DNA of 53,388 nt from Candidatus Bathyarchaeota archaeon B26-2 (lineage in GTDB: Archaea; Thermoproteota; Bathyarchaeia; Bathyarchaeales; B26-1), in assembly GCA_001593935.1 (NCBI GenBank), contig LUCE01000003.1:1-53388 (forward strand), read 5' to 3'. Shown here one piece after another: positions 35,346 through 43,874 of this stretch (within the stretch, counting starts at the first letter, position 1; each line of letters opens with the position of its first letter). The notes beneath the pieces are model-generated. The model was not told the origin of the DNA, did not search any database, and saw nothing but the letters and a program-made list of their open reading frames with translations. Made by a program: the position numbers and the translations under genes.

Positions 35346-35355
35346 TCCCGAGAAC
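35280..35355 (-). promoter_or_regulatory. rpoB: Structured leader of the RNA polymerase operon
   Basis: On the minus strand, GTTCTCGGG (35347-35355) and CCCGAGAAC (35280-35288) form a perfect 9-bp base stem enclosing about 58 nt, including the mini-ORF start. It lies between a TATA-like ttattaata (about 35411-35420) and rpoB. A cis-regulatory role is inferred. Confidence 0.4.
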
Positions 35356-35717
35356 TTGATTTCGATTCCTCCGAGCCTTCATGAAGGTTGAAAGAATAAA
35401 AAAGTAGGGATATTAATAAACCTTACCATATTAGCCGTTGAAGAGAAGCCGTTGTAGCATACAAATAACGAGGTTTATGGATGGTTCTCGGCCTTCCGCT
35501 TAATATTACGCTCGATTGTTCATTGGAAGGAGTTTATAACTCTTAATGGATGTGTGTCGGCATGTAACGTAAATGTTTTTTGGTAGATGCTTTCTCTTCT
35601 TGGTTGACGGTTAGATTTATCTGGATAGGTTTAGGCCGCTCTTTTCCGGCGTGGATTGGGCTAGCGCGCGATTAGAGGAACGGACCTTAAAAATAACCTT
35701 ACTGAAGCGGTAACAAG
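35356..35717. other. Intergenic region without a gene
   Basis: No ORF over 60 codons and no RpoH-like sequence was found on either strand. It holds the minus-strand TATA-like element near 35411-35420 for the RNAP operon, and otherwise AT-rich sequence with no clear structure. Confidence 0.5.
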
Positions 35718-36971
35718 TTAAGTTATGGAACGGAGCAGTTTAAGAGTCTCCTCGGTTATGATTTCAGCAGAGCCCTTAGCGAGAATAGTGGCTGAAGGTT
35801 CGTATCCTCCCTCATCGTAAGCTCGAGCTATCGGCACGTATCCTAAACCGCAGTCATTACAGTATCCCAGTGTAATCACGCCTTTAGCTTCCGGCGCGAT
35901 CTCGGTCAGTCTCCTTTTTATCTCTAAACCTATCTCCACAAAGGGTTCTCCAGGTATTCCAGCTATGTAGACCTCTCCAATTTTGAAAGCCTGAACCTCT
36001 GTCTTAACGGTTCCATCTTCTATGTCCCTTTCCTTGATGATTCTCAGTTTTCTGAAGTTCTCCTCTAGAGGTTCTTTTGGGAGGGCCTCTTCCCGTACGG
36101 GGAGATTTATCTCGGCTCTACATGCCTTTATCGGTTCACCTTCTATTGGGCTAGCTAACCTTGACGCTTTCAGAACTTCAGCTGCAAGGATGTAACCCAT
36201 TCTTTCAGGATCTTTCCAGCTTGGTGGGGGATAAAGCCTGTACTGGTTTGGATTTATGTTTCCGCAACATCCTTGAGCGAATAATGCTGTGCATTCCATT
36301 ATCTTCTCAATCATTCTTTGGGCGTAACCGGGATAGTCAGCTGAAATCTCTAAGGGGGCGCCTGCAGCAGTTGCATGACAAGTATAGTTGAAGATTACAG
36401 CGTGAACCCTCTCTTTAACCCTTGATAAGATCACATTTACACTTGGATCCACAGGGCCGAGGGGCTCGTCACTGTTTCCTATCGGCCTGATCACAACTCT
36501 CCCCTTAATCCTTACCCTTCTGTTGCTTCCAATACCCTCGGGGATAGAGCCCATGCCGAACAAGAGATTCGACTCGACCATTCTGTCATGAGCCATCTTA
36601 ACAAGTCCTACTATCTTTTTCTTCAGAACCTCAAGGTACGCTTCGTCAGGATTCTGAAGTTCGGGTTTTAGGTACGGCGTTACCCCCAATATTGGTCCGG
36701 AGTGAGTGTGAGAGCTATTTATGAGGATGTTGTTACCCGGTATTCCAACTTTTTCTTCTATCTCCCTCCGAATCCATTTTGTGTCTTCCCATCTGAAACC
36801 TATAGTGTCGGTTGTGACCAAAATAACTTCAGATCCATCAGACCCGAAGGCTACGGCTTTAGCGTATAATTCGTCATGGATTCCTTTAGAGGCTTCGGTT
36901 CTGCTGCTGTAACCTGCCTGCGGTACACCTACGGGAGGAGTTATATTAACTTTAGCAACTCCAACCTTCAA
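35718..36971 (-). CDS. Neutral/alkaline ceramidase-family protein
   Basis: A 417-residue protein with the neutral-ceramidase N-terminal fold: VAKVNITPPVGVPQAGYSSR, ILVTTDTIGFRW, then INSSHTHSGPILG with metal-binding His and the catalytic-type Ser, IFNYTCHATAAG and AQGCCGNINPNQY. There is no signal peptide and the bacterial C-terminal domain is absent, so it is a short intracellular form. Archaea lack ceramides, so the true substrate is probably another amide or a glycoside; that is inference. Start TTG at 36971, close to an AT-rich promoter (tttttaaaag near 37000). Confidence 0.85.
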   Translation of the reverse strand: MKVGVAKVNITPPVGVPQAGYSSRTEASKGIHDELYAKAVAFGSDGSEVILVTTDTIGFRWEDTKWIRREIEEKVGIPGNNILINSSHTHSGPILGVTPYLKPELQNPDEAYLEVLKKKIVGLVKMAHDRMVESNLLFGMGSIPEGIGSNRRVRIKGRVVIRPIGNSDEPLGPVDPSVNVILSRVKERVHAVIFNYTCHATAAGAPLEISADYPGYAQRMIEKIMECTALFAQGCCGNINPNQYRLYPPPSWKDPERMGYILAAEVLKASRLASPIEGEPIKACRAEINLPVREEALPKEPLEENFRKLRIIKERDIEDGTVKTEVQAFKIGEVYIAGIPGEPFVEIGLEIKRRLTEIAPEAKGVITLGYCNDCGLGYVPIARAYDEGGYEPSATILAKGSAEIITEETLKLLRSIT

Positions 36972-37123
36972 AGCGCATCAGATAATAATAGAATTTTATG
37001 CTTTTAAAAACTGTTCCCAGCCACAACATTCTCAGCTAAGAGCCTACCACCTTATAGAAGTCTATCCTAGTTCTCCGAATCTTAGCGGGGAAAATCTTTA
37101 GGCTACATCTTCCACCTTGGATT

Positions 37124-38236
37124 CTACGTTCTCAGCGCGCTCCACCCGGCCTTGTAACCTTCATCATACATGGCTAGGATATTTCTCAACGGGGTGACGG
37201 TCTGTATGTTATGGCAAGGCGCAAGGATGTAGCCTCCTCCCCTACCTAAGATTCGGATGTTATCCCTAACCTCGCTACGGACATCCTCCTCCGTCCCGAA
37301 GGCCAGAGTGTACTGGTTATCCATCCCGCCGTGAAAAACAACCTTATCCCCGAAGTCTCTCTTCAACCCCTCGCGTTCCATGCCCCTACAGCGCCACTGG
37401 ATCGGGTTCAAGATATCGATCCCCGCCTCGATCATATCTGGGATTATCTCTCTTATAGCTCCGTCGCTGTGAAAGAAGGCGTAGGCTCCGTGGTGGTGGG
37501 CAAGGTCGATCATCCTCTTCATCCGGGGGATGAAGAACTCTCGGATGTGATCCGGTGAGTATAGGAGGCCCGTCTGGGAGCCGAAGTCTTCTGCGACGTA
37601 TGAGAGCATGATCATGCGTGGAGCAGCCTTGTAGATGAGTCTCGTGTTCTCGTAGCAGAAGTTGAAGAGCTTGTCGAGGCAGTAATGGACTATATCGGGG
37701 TTCTTTATGAGGTCGATGTATGCTTGGGCTTGACCCCTCAAGTTCTTATAGGTGAGGAAAGGCTCTGAGCCTCCACCCCTAATCGGGTAGTCTTCATACC
37801 CGGCTATCTGTTCCGGTATAACCGAGTAGTCGTATAGGTCTACGGTCGGCCAACTGTAGTTCCGTTTGATCTCGCCCACAGAACTGTACTTGGCCAGCGG
37901 GTGGTAGACGCACTCCCTGTAGACGCCCGAGCTCTCACCTCTCCCATACTTGATGTCCACGTAGCGACATCCGAAGATGTCGGAGTCCTTGGGGATTGGA
38001 GGCCCAACATACTTAGGTCCAACAGTTATCACGGCATCTATGTGGAGGCGTTGGAAGAGTTCCCTCTTACTTCTACATTTCAGATGAGCCATAAGCCTGC
38101 TTGTGACCTCGTCGGTGGCCCAGTAGTCCATGGGGACGCGGTCAAGCTTCCTACGCCTAAGAACGGCGAGCCAACGCTCCTTAGGAGTCATCTCATCCTC
38201 GAAGTTGACGGTTCCGTTTCTCAAGCCTCTCTTCAT
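37124..38236 (-). CDS. Uroporphyrinogen decarboxylase (URO-D)-family protein, HSDG variant
   Basis: A 370-residue TIM-barrel protein of the URO-D/methyltransferase-A family: MTPKERWLAVLRRRKLDRVP at the N-terminus, FHSDGAIREIIPDMIEAGIDILNPIQ and VFHGGMDNQYTLAFG. The haem-synthesis motifs of true HemE (MRQAGR, FxRRP) are missing, and the His-x-Cys zinc pair of MtaA-like methyltransferases is HSDG here. It follows another family member by 21 bp on the same strand, so the pair is an operon. An ATG at 38191 (MTPKERW) is an equally good start. Substrate unknown; corrinoid-linked methyl transfer is one possibility. Confidence 0.82.
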   Translation of the reverse strand: MKRGLRNGTVNFEDEMTPKERWLAVLRRRKLDRVPMDYWATDEVTSRLMAHLKCRSKRELFQRLHIDAVITVGPKYVGPPIPKDSDIFGCRYVDIKYGRGESSGVYRECVYHPLAKYSSVGEIKRNYSWPTVDLYDYSVIPEQIAGYEDYPIRGGGSEPFLTYKNLRGQAQAYIDLIKNPDIVHYCLDKLFNFCYENTRLIYKAAPRMIMLSYVAEDFGSQTGLLYSPDHIREFFIPRMKRMIDLAHHHGAYAFFHSDGAIREIIPDMIEAGIDILNPIQWRCRGMEREGLKRDFGDKVVFHGGMDNQYTLAFGTEEDVRSEVRDNIRILGRGGGYILAPCHNIQTVTPLRNILAMYDEGYKAGWSALRT

Positions 38237-38257
38237 CTTGAAGCCTCTTCTCCCTTT

Positions 38258-39478
38258 TCATATCCGAATCGGATACTTGCCATACTCCTTCGCAGCCCTG
38301 TACATGGCCATGACGTTCTCAGGGGGAACGCCGGCCTGTATGTTGTGAACTTGGGTGAATATGAACCCTCCTCCCGGCGCCAAGTCTCCTATCCGCCTCT
38401 TAACTTCATCCTCCACGTCTCTGGGCCTCCCGAAGGGGAGAACGCTCTGGGTGTCGCATCCTCCGCCCCAGAAGGTTATCTTATCCCCAAACTCCTCTTT
38501 CAGCCTAGCTGTGTCCATCCCTTTGGCGCTGACTTGGACCGGGTTCAGTATGTCAACACCCATCTCGATGAGGTCAGGTATAAAATCGTAGACCGAACCG
38601 CATGTGTGGATGAAGAGGTAGGCCTCCACGTGCTCCTTTATGTAGCGGAAGAACCTTGCGTGTCGAGGCTTGACGACCTCCCTATAGACTCCGGGCGGAA
38701 TCTGGGGACCGTTCTGGGTTCCCAAGTCATCTCCCACTTGAACGATTTGGACGTAACCATCAACGATGGGCAGGACCTCTTTAAGCCTCTCTATCCGCGC
38801 ATCCACAAGCTTGTCGAGGAGGGCTCCTGCGAACTCTGGGTTCCTAATCAAGTCCATCAAGAAGTTGCTCCATCCCCTCAGCCCTTGAGCCCACTCGTAT
38901 ATGCCGCCGGCGTCGTTGAGCATGAGAGCGTAGTCGGTCTCTTCGTATAATCTCTTAACCCTTGAGCGGAGGCTCTCCAGCTCCTCCTCACATACAGGCG
39001 TATAGAAGTTGTAATCGTCGAGTTCCTCTATGGTCTCGACGTTCTCTAGGGGATGATAGACTCCGTCGAAGTAGTATCCGCCCTTGGGCATCTTGGAGAC
39101 TATGCGTCCTTCTTCGTCGCGGATAACTTTGGAGCCGTCTGGTAAGGTCTCAGGCTTGAAGTAGTCTGGATACTCGCACGGTGACCCGTCCGGAAGCCTG
39201 CCAGCCCACCAGCTCCTCGGCTCATGCATGGGAACCGGTAGGACATCGGCGCCTATAGTCTCCAAGACCTCGAGTTCAGGCTTGGCCAGCTGCTGGCCGA
39301 CATCGTATATCCGAGTTCTCCCACCTTTAATCCCCAAGTACTCTTTAAGCCTGTTGTAGGCTATGCCCATGATCCCTGTGGAGCGCATGCCTCCAAGGTC
39401 GATCGGAACCCTGTCCGGCTCCTCGTGCCTTAATGCCGTGAGAACCCTCTCTCTGTGGCTTAAACTGTCCGGCTTCAT
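38258..39478 (-). CDS. URO-D-family protein with MtaA-like zinc ligands
   Basis: A 406-residue member with SHRERVLTALRHEEPDRVPIDL, YLFIHTCGSVYDFIPDLIEMG (His291, Cys293) and FWGGGCDTQSVLPFG (Cys341). The His-x-Cys plus later Cys pattern matches the zinc site of methylcobamide:coenzyme M methyltransferases, unlike its two neighbours. The middle carries an extra loop with MHEPRSWWAGRLPDG. HemE motifs are absent. It precedes the HSDG paralogue and diverges from a third paralogue 98 bp away, so the three probably share regulation. Confidence 0.84.
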   Translation of the reverse strand: MKPDSLSHRERVLTALRHEEPDRVPIDLGGMRSTGIMGIAYNRLKEYLGIKGGRTRIYDVGQQLAKPELEVLETIGADVLPVPMHEPRSWWAGRLPDGSPCEYPDYFKPETLPDGSKVIRDEEGRIVSKMPKGGYYFDGVYHPLENVETIEELDDYNFYTPVCEEELESLRSRVKRLYEETDYALMLNDAGGIYEWAQGLRGWSNFLMDLIRNPEFAGALLDKLVDARIERLKEVLPIVDGYVQIVQVGDDLGTQNGPQIPPGVYREVVKPRHARFFRYIKEHVEAYLFIHTCGSVYDFIPDLIEMGVDILNPVQVSAKGMDTARLKEEFGDKITFWGGGCDTQSVLPFGRPRDVEDEVKRRIGDLAPGGGFIFTQVHNIQAGVPPENVMAMYRAAKEYGKYPIRI

Positions 39479-39576
39479 CAGCAGTCGACCAACCGCAACC
39501 CCGCAAACCGATTTATACCCGCATTGATAATATTAGTTTTGGTGCTGAACTTAGGGCGATTCTGGAGGATGGAAGT

Positions 39577-40704
39577 TTGACTATGTCTCATCGGGAAAGG
39601 TTCTTCACGGCGCTAGAGCTGGGAGAGCCCGACATGGTTCCAGTAACTGACTTGGGGCTAGACCCTCCCATCGTCGAAGCGATACTCGGTAGAACCTTAT
39701 CCGGGTTCAGCCTCATAACGGTCTCGGGTGAGGGTGGAGCTTGGGAGACTTCGGTCAAGAACAGGATAGCACTCTCAGAGGCCTGCGTGAAGCTCGGCTT
39801 CGACGCTGTCCCAGCGGTCAGCGACTATACGCTCTGCAGCCGTAAATACAAGCCTAAAACCCTCTCAGGAGGCAGGTTCATAGATGAGTGGGGCAGAATC
39901 TTGGAGCCCAGGCTTGAGAATAAGACAACATGGTATGTTGGAGGAACCGTTACAAGCGAGGAGGAGATGGAGGAGTATCTCCCCCCAGACCCAGAGGAGG
40001 AGGGGAGGTTCGAGCTCGTTGAGAGGGTTCTCAACTCCTTGAAAGGGAAGGACATCGCCGTCATGTGTCAGGGGCATAGCGGTTGGCACATGGCCTTCCA
40101 AGTGAGGGGAGGAATAGACAAGATTCTAATCGATATGTACCGGAAGCCGGATGTTGTGAGGAGGTTCATGGACAAGGTTGCGAAGGCTTGTCTGGGCATG
40201 GTTAAACTTATGATCGATGCTGGCGTCGAGGTTCTCTTCATAACCGATGACTACGCCGACTGCCACTCAACCCTGATGAATCCCTCGCAGTTTAGAGAGT
40301 TCGAGCTCCCGAACATAAAGAAGGTCGTGGAGACCGCTAGGCGTAAAGGCATCCCCGTCCTGAAGCATTCAGACGGAAACGTTGAGTCGATAATAGAGGA
40401 TATGATAGACGCGGGGATAAGGGGTTTCCACCCCTTCGAGCCTGGGGCCATGGACCTTAAGGAGGCCAAGGTCAAGTATGGAGGGAGAATATGCATTCTT
40501 GGAAACGTCGACTGTAGGTATGTTCTGCCCTTCGGGAGTGAGGAGGATGTGAGGAAGGATGTGAGGCGATGCATAGACGCTGCTGCTGAGGGTGGAGGCT
40601 ACATACTTGCCTCAAGCAACTCCATACACGCAAACTGTAAGGTTGAGAACGTATACACGATGGTAGACGAAGCGAGAAGATACGGTAGATACTCTTCTTT
40701 GTAG
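39577..40704 (+). CDS. URO-D-family protein, HSDG variant
   Basis: A 375-residue family member: MSHRERFFTALELGEPDMVPVTD, MCQGHSGWHMAFQVRGG, VLFITDDYADCHSTLMNP, VLKHSDGNVESIIEDMIDAG and ILGNVDCRYVLPFGSEEDV. Like the first paralogue it has HSDG rather than HTCG, but it retains a Cys in NVDC. TTG 39577 has ggagga at good distance; ATG 39583 is the alternative. It is divergent from the pair of minus-strand paralogues. Confidence 0.84.
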   Translation: MTMSHRERFFTALELGEPDMVPVTDLGLDPPIVEAILGRTLSGFSLITVSGEGGAWETSVKNRIALSEACVKLGFDAVPAVSDYTLCSRKYKPKTLSGGRFIDEWGRILEPRLENKTTWYVGGTVTSEEEMEEYLPPDPEEEGRFELVERVLNSLKGKDIAVMCQGHSGWHMAFQVRGGIDKILIDMYRKPDVVRRFMDKVAKACLGMVKLMIDAGVEVLFITDDYADCHSTLMNPSQFREFELPNIKKVVETARRKGIPVLKHSDGNVESIIEDMIDAGIRGFHPFEPGAMDLKEAKVKYGGRICILGNVDCRYVLPFGSEEDVRKDVRRCIDAAAEGGGYILASSNSIHANCKVENVYTMVDEARRYGRYSSL

Positions 40705-40712
40705 AAATATAA

Positions 40713-41113
40713 GTGATGAGAGAGATTTATGGAGAAAACGATGCGGCTTGGCTCAAAGGAATCAAACTCTTCGAAGGGTTCCTTGAGAGTGTGGCGATGG
40801 ATGCTGAGAGAGGATACTATATAGCGTCCAATGGTGAAAGAAGGGAAAACGACGTCTACCACCTACCACTTACTCCTCTCGTCGCTGGTCGACTCTAACA
40901 GCAGAGTCGAGGCAGGCTGCACCTTAAACGATACGCGAGTCGGTAAGATCGTTCAGGCTATACTCAAGTCTCAACGTGAAGACGGCGGTTGGCGTCCATT
41001 TCTGGACCCAAGACAGCGACCCAGCCTACACCGTGCTCACCCTGAAGATATTGGTATCGCTCGGTGTCCCAGACTTGGATGAATTGAGGAGGCAGGCTGC
41101 GGCCTACATCTGA
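40713..41113 (+). pseudogene. Frameshifted prenyltransferase/terpene-cyclase-like relic
   Basis: Three successive frames read through this space. Frame one (40713 on) gives GIKLFEGFLESVAMDAERGYY, frame two (to about 41010) gives GKIVQAILKSQREDGGW, and frame three (41012-41113) gives DSDPAYTVLTLKILVSLGVP followed by ELRRQAAAYI and TGA. The KSQREDGGW and AYTVLTLKIL pieces are those of a prenyltransferase/squalene-cyclase alpha-alpha repeat. Two frameshifts split one short gene, so it is a decayed gene, or less likely sequencing errors. Confidence 0.6.
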
Positions 41114-41135
41114 TTCGTTGTGGAGTCTCCACTAA

Positions 41136-41145
41136 GTTTATAACT
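41136..41145 (+). promoter_or_regulatory. TATA box of the ttuA-like gene
   Basis: gtttataact lies 20-29 bp upstream of the TTG/ATG start region, so the transcript is probably leaderless. Confidence 0.5.
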
Positions 41146-41164
41146 TGTTCGCCTCCCATCTCTG

Positions 41165-42109
41165 TTGAAGATGCCAGCCGCATGTAGTAGATGTCGTTCT
41201 GCCGCAGCCGAGATTGATCTGCCCTACGCTAAACTCAGATTATGTCCTCGATGCTTCAAGGATTATTATACGAGAAGGATTAGGCGTACAGTTGAGGACT
41301 TTAAGATGTTCGAGCCGAACGACCGTGTAGGCGTCGCGGTCTCCGGTGGCAAAGACAGCATGGCCCTCCTTCACGGTCTCAAGCAAACTTTTCCAGCGGC
41401 CGAGTTCGTTGCCTTACACATCGATCTAGGTATAGGGAGTTACTCCGAGCATTGTAGAGAGAGGGTTAAGGAGCTCGTGGAGATGCTGAATGTTAAACTT
41501 GAGGTCTTCGACCTCCAAGAGGAGCTCGGGTTCTCGATAGAAGACTTCAAAGACACCCTTTACGGGCGTAAAGTCTGTTCTGCCTGTGGAACGATAAAAC
41601 GGCACCTCTTCGAGGTCTTGGCTGAGAGGGCTGGAACAAAAATTCTGGCCACCGGCCATAACCTAGACGACGTCGTCTCTGTGATGTTCAATAACTTCTT
41701 TAACGCTAACTGGCATCAGCTTGTGAGGTTGAAGCCTGTTCTGGAGCCTTCGATGCCTAATCAGACGTTCAAGGTTAAGCCTCTCATAAGGGCTCCTGAG
41801 GAGGAGAATCTCCTTTACTGCTTATACTCTGATGTGCCATTTCGAGAAGAGAACTGTCCACACGCCCACATGGAGAGGCTTAGAAGAAACCGGGAGATTT
41901 TGGAGTACTTGTCTAAAGGTAACCCAAACTTCAAGTATCAGATGCTTAGAACCTTCCTGAAATTGATTCCCATTCTCGAAGAACACGTTGAGAAGCCGAA
42001 ACTCATAAAATGTAAAGTGTGCGGTTACCCTTCTTCCTCTCAAATATGCGCGTTCTGCAGAAGGGTAGAGATCGTCAAGAAGGCTAAACAACGCCGGGAA
42101 TGTCGGTGA
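41165..42109 (+). CDS. ttuA: TtuA/TtcA-family tRNA thiolation enzyme
   Basis: A 314-residue PP-loop enzyme. An N-terminal zinc finger (CSRCR, CPRC), the ATP pyrophosphatase loop AVSGGKDSMALLHG (SGGKDS about 60-65), the iron-sulfur cysteines in KVCSACGTIKRHLF and REENCPHA, TGHNLDDVV, and a C-terminal zinc finger (CKVCGYPSSSQICAFC) are all in place. This layout fits TtuA, which makes 2-thioribothymidine at tRNA position 54 in thermophiles. A related target cannot be excluded. The sulfur carrier it needs could be activated by the ThiF-like enzyme at 12.6 kb. The next gene starts 6 bp later. Confidence 0.88.
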   Translation: MKMPAACSRCRSAAAEIDLPYAKLRLCPRCFKDYYTRRIRRTVEDFKMFEPNDRVGVAVSGGKDSMALLHGLKQTFPAAEFVALHIDLGIGSYSEHCRERVKELVEMLNVKLEVFDLQEELGFSIEDFKDTLYGRKVCSACGTIKRHLFEVLAERAGTKILATGHNLDDVVSVMFNNFFNANWHQLVRLKPVLEPSMPNQTFKVKPLIRAPEEENLLYCLYSDVPFREENCPHAHMERLRRNREILEYLSKGNPNFKYQMLRTFLKLIPILEEHVEKPKLIKCKVCGYPSSSQICAFCRRVEIVKKAKQRRECR

Positions 42110-42115
42110 AACCCT

Positions 42116-42502
42116 TTGAAGAGCTCCCTTGAAAGTGGAGAACCGTGTGTGAGGCATAGGTGCGTAAAGTGTTGCGTAGAGACGGAGATGCCTCTCACAA
42201 GAGATGACATAGAGAGAATCTCAAGCCTAGGATACAGAACTGAAGACTTTGCGTTCAAAGATGAGAGAAACTTCAGACTGAAGAACAAGTCTGGGAGATG
42301 CGTTTTCCTAACGAAAGAGGGATGTGGAATCTATGATTTCAGGCCTGAGGGCTGTAGGCTTTACCCCCTCGTCTACGACGAAGATTCGGGTAAACCGGTC
42401 TTGGATGAACTCTGTCCATACCGAGAAGAATTCGATATCAAAAAGAGTGACTTTGAGAGGCTCTTAAGGCTTATCGAAGACCTTTTCCCCGATGAAACGT
42501 GA
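42116..42502 (+). CDS. YkgJ-type cysteine-cluster protein
   Basis: A 128-residue small protein with the zinc/iron-chelating cysteine cluster: HRCVKCCVETEMPLTRDDI, GRCVFLTKEGCGIYDFRPEGCRLYPL and DELCPYREEF. Cysteine spacing follows the YkgJ/CxxCxxCC family. Role unknown, possibly metal handling. TTG start 6 bp after ttuA suggests co-transcription. Its last 39 bases overlap the convergent SGNH hydrolase gene. Confidence 0.85.
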   Translation: MKSSLESGEPCVRHRCVKCCVETEMPLTRDDIERISSLGYRTEDFAFKDERNFRLKNKSGRCVFLTKEGCGIYDFRPEGCRLYPLVYDEDSGKPVLDELCPYREEFDIKKSDFERLLRLIEDLFPDET

Positions 42503-43486
42503 CAGGTTTGTAGCCATCTCCTCCATGCCGCTGGGTGAAGGGTGGACGAGGTCGAAGGTTAATCCCGAAGGCTCCTTCAAGATTGTTCTTCCGTCTACGT
42601 GGACGAGCCTCGGCATACTCAACCTTTCAACAGCGTCTCGAACGACCCTTCTAAATTCGCTATGCTTCTCTGAAGAGGGATCGAAGTCAGCGTAGAAGGT
42701 GAAGAGGTCTATGCAGAATATCCACTTGTCAGGGTGTGACCTTGCAACCTTCTCTACTAGGTACTCAACCCTCTCCTTGAACTCTTCAGTCTCAAACCAG
42801 TTTATCATGTTGATTCCCAACTCCATAGTGGCGAAGTCCCAGTCGCCTCGTTGCGCGATGTAGTCCGCGATCTGTCTTTCACAGTGAGCTCCTCCCCCAA
42901 ACCCCAGATTTATCAGGTCAACCCCGAGGATCTGAGCTGTCCTCATCGCGTATGAGCCGGTCGGCCTTATAGATGCGGTGCCGTGGGTGATCGAGGAGCC
43001 GTATGCGAGATACTTCATCTCTGGGGTCTGACCCTTCCTCGGAGGAGAAGTCTCGCCTTTAATCTCTATCAGCCTTACGGCTGGACGGTAGGGGAGGACC
43101 ACCCTTGTGAGGTAGGGGTCGAAGGGAAGACTTCTCTCCTTCGTAACCTTATGGAGGAGTTCAATGTTCTGTGGGAGGGACAAGGATATCTCCGTAGGCT
43201 TGTTGGATATTAAGTGCCAAGAAATTTGGAAGCTCCCTTGAAAGACCTCTGCGATCGCGGGCGTCTCCCCCTCGCACATCAACACGACCTTCGCGGAGTC
43301 GCCTTCAAGGTTAAACCGAACCTCGCACCCCGCTGGAAAGAGAGCCCTCTCCTTCGCGTTCTCGTTCAGGGTTACTCTCAGCTCGTTCGGAATTCGGCTG
43401 AGGACCTTCCCAACTCCGTCCTCCGGCGTAATGAGTTCCTCTACATTATACAACTCAACGTCTCTGTAGATCATATCTAAACCCAC
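42464..43486 (-). CDS. SGNH/GDSL-family hydrolase with N-terminal beta domain
   Basis: A 340-residue protein. Residues 1-150 form a beta-rich domain as in two-domain carbohydrate esterases. The esterase domain then shows block I YLAYGSSITHG (nucleophile Ser), the block II Gly in NLGFGGGAHCE, block III MELGIN and block V DLVHPSPSG with Asp and His of the catalytic triad. It has no signal peptide. Deacetylation of a sugar or glycan is the likely role, which fits other sugar genes nearby. Start GTG/ATG at the track position; an AT-rich promoter (atttaata region near 43505-43520) lies upstream. Confidence 0.82.
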   Translation of the reverse strand: MGLDMIYRDVELYNVEELITPEDGVGKVLSRIPNELRVTLNENAKERALFPAGCEVRFNLEGDSAKVVLMCEGETPAIAEVFQGSFQISWHLISNKPTEISLSLPQNIELLHKVTKERSLPFDPYLTRVVLPYRPAVRLIEIKGETSPPRKGQTPEMKYLAYGSSITHGTASIRPTGSYAMRTAQILGVDLINLGFGGGAHCERQIADYIAQRGDWDFATMELGINMINWFETEEFKERVEYLVEKVARSHPDKWIFCIDLFTFYADFDPSSEKHSEFRRVVRDAVERLSMPRLVHVDGRTILKEPSGLTFDLVHPSPSGMEEMATNLSRFIGEKVFDKP

Positions 43487-43618
43487 AACGTCATCAAAAC
43501 TTTCGATATTAAATTTTTCTATAGTCTCACGGATACCGAAGACTTGGCGCCCTCTCCCGTAAGGTTATGCCCAGCTTCAACCAATCAAACCAGACGAGCG
43601 GGTTACCTACCTCCCCTT

Positions 43619-43655
43619 TTTGTCCAACAAAATAAAAATCTCATTGTTAGACAAA
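43619..43655. repeat. 12-bp inverted repeat with one mismatch
   Basis: TTTGTCCAACAA (43619-43630) and TTGTTAGACAAA (43644-43655) are inverted copies with a single C/A mismatch and a 13-nt AT-rich spacer. It could be an operator or transcript end. Confidence 0.5.
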
Positions 43656-43747
43656 TCAGATGAGGCGTGGAAACGCTGAACCTAAAGTTTACAGCACCGG
43701 TCTAACGGCCTTTTCTCTTCCGAAAAAAGGGGGCCAAAAATAAATAA

Positions 43748-43757
43748 AGTTTAAATC
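43748..43757 (+). promoter_or_regulatory. TATA box of tRNA-Asp
   Basis: agtttaaatc is about 40-49 bp upstream of the mature tRNA 5' end, leaving a leader of roughly 15 nt for RNase P removal. Confidence 0.6.
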
Positions 43758-43796
43758 TTTCCCAAACATTAAGAGATAACCGGGACCTTCCAGAAA

Positions 43797-43874
43797 GCCC
43801 TGGTAGTATAGTCCGGCCCAGTATAGGCGGCTGTCACCCGCCTGACCCGGGTTCAAATCCCGGCCAGGGCGCCA
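43797..43874 (+). tRNA. tRNA-Asp (anticodon GTC)
   Basis: A complete cloverleaf: acceptor GCCCTGG pairs with CCAGGGC, anticodon stem GGCGG/CCGCC encloses loop CTGTCAC with anticodon GTC, and the T arm is CCGGG-TTCAAAT-CCCGG. Discriminator G and a genomically encoded CCA follow. No intron is present. Confidence 0.97.

Larger units (their letters stand above)
43487..43796. other. Intergenic region with inverted repeat and tRNA promoter
   Basis: No gene is visible. The left part has a minus-strand AT-rich promoter for the SGNH gene, the middle a long inverted repeat (43619-43655), then a G/C-flanked T-rich hairpin-like stretch near 43703-43735 and the TATA box of tRNA-Asp. Confidence 0.45.

Noticed and set aside
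35246-35717. Possible rpoH upstream of rpoB
   Set aside because: Both strands were read; no RpoH-like sequence was found.
37901-38950. 349-aa plus-strand ORF
   Set aside because: Antisense shadow spanning two URO-D-family genes; no domain signs.
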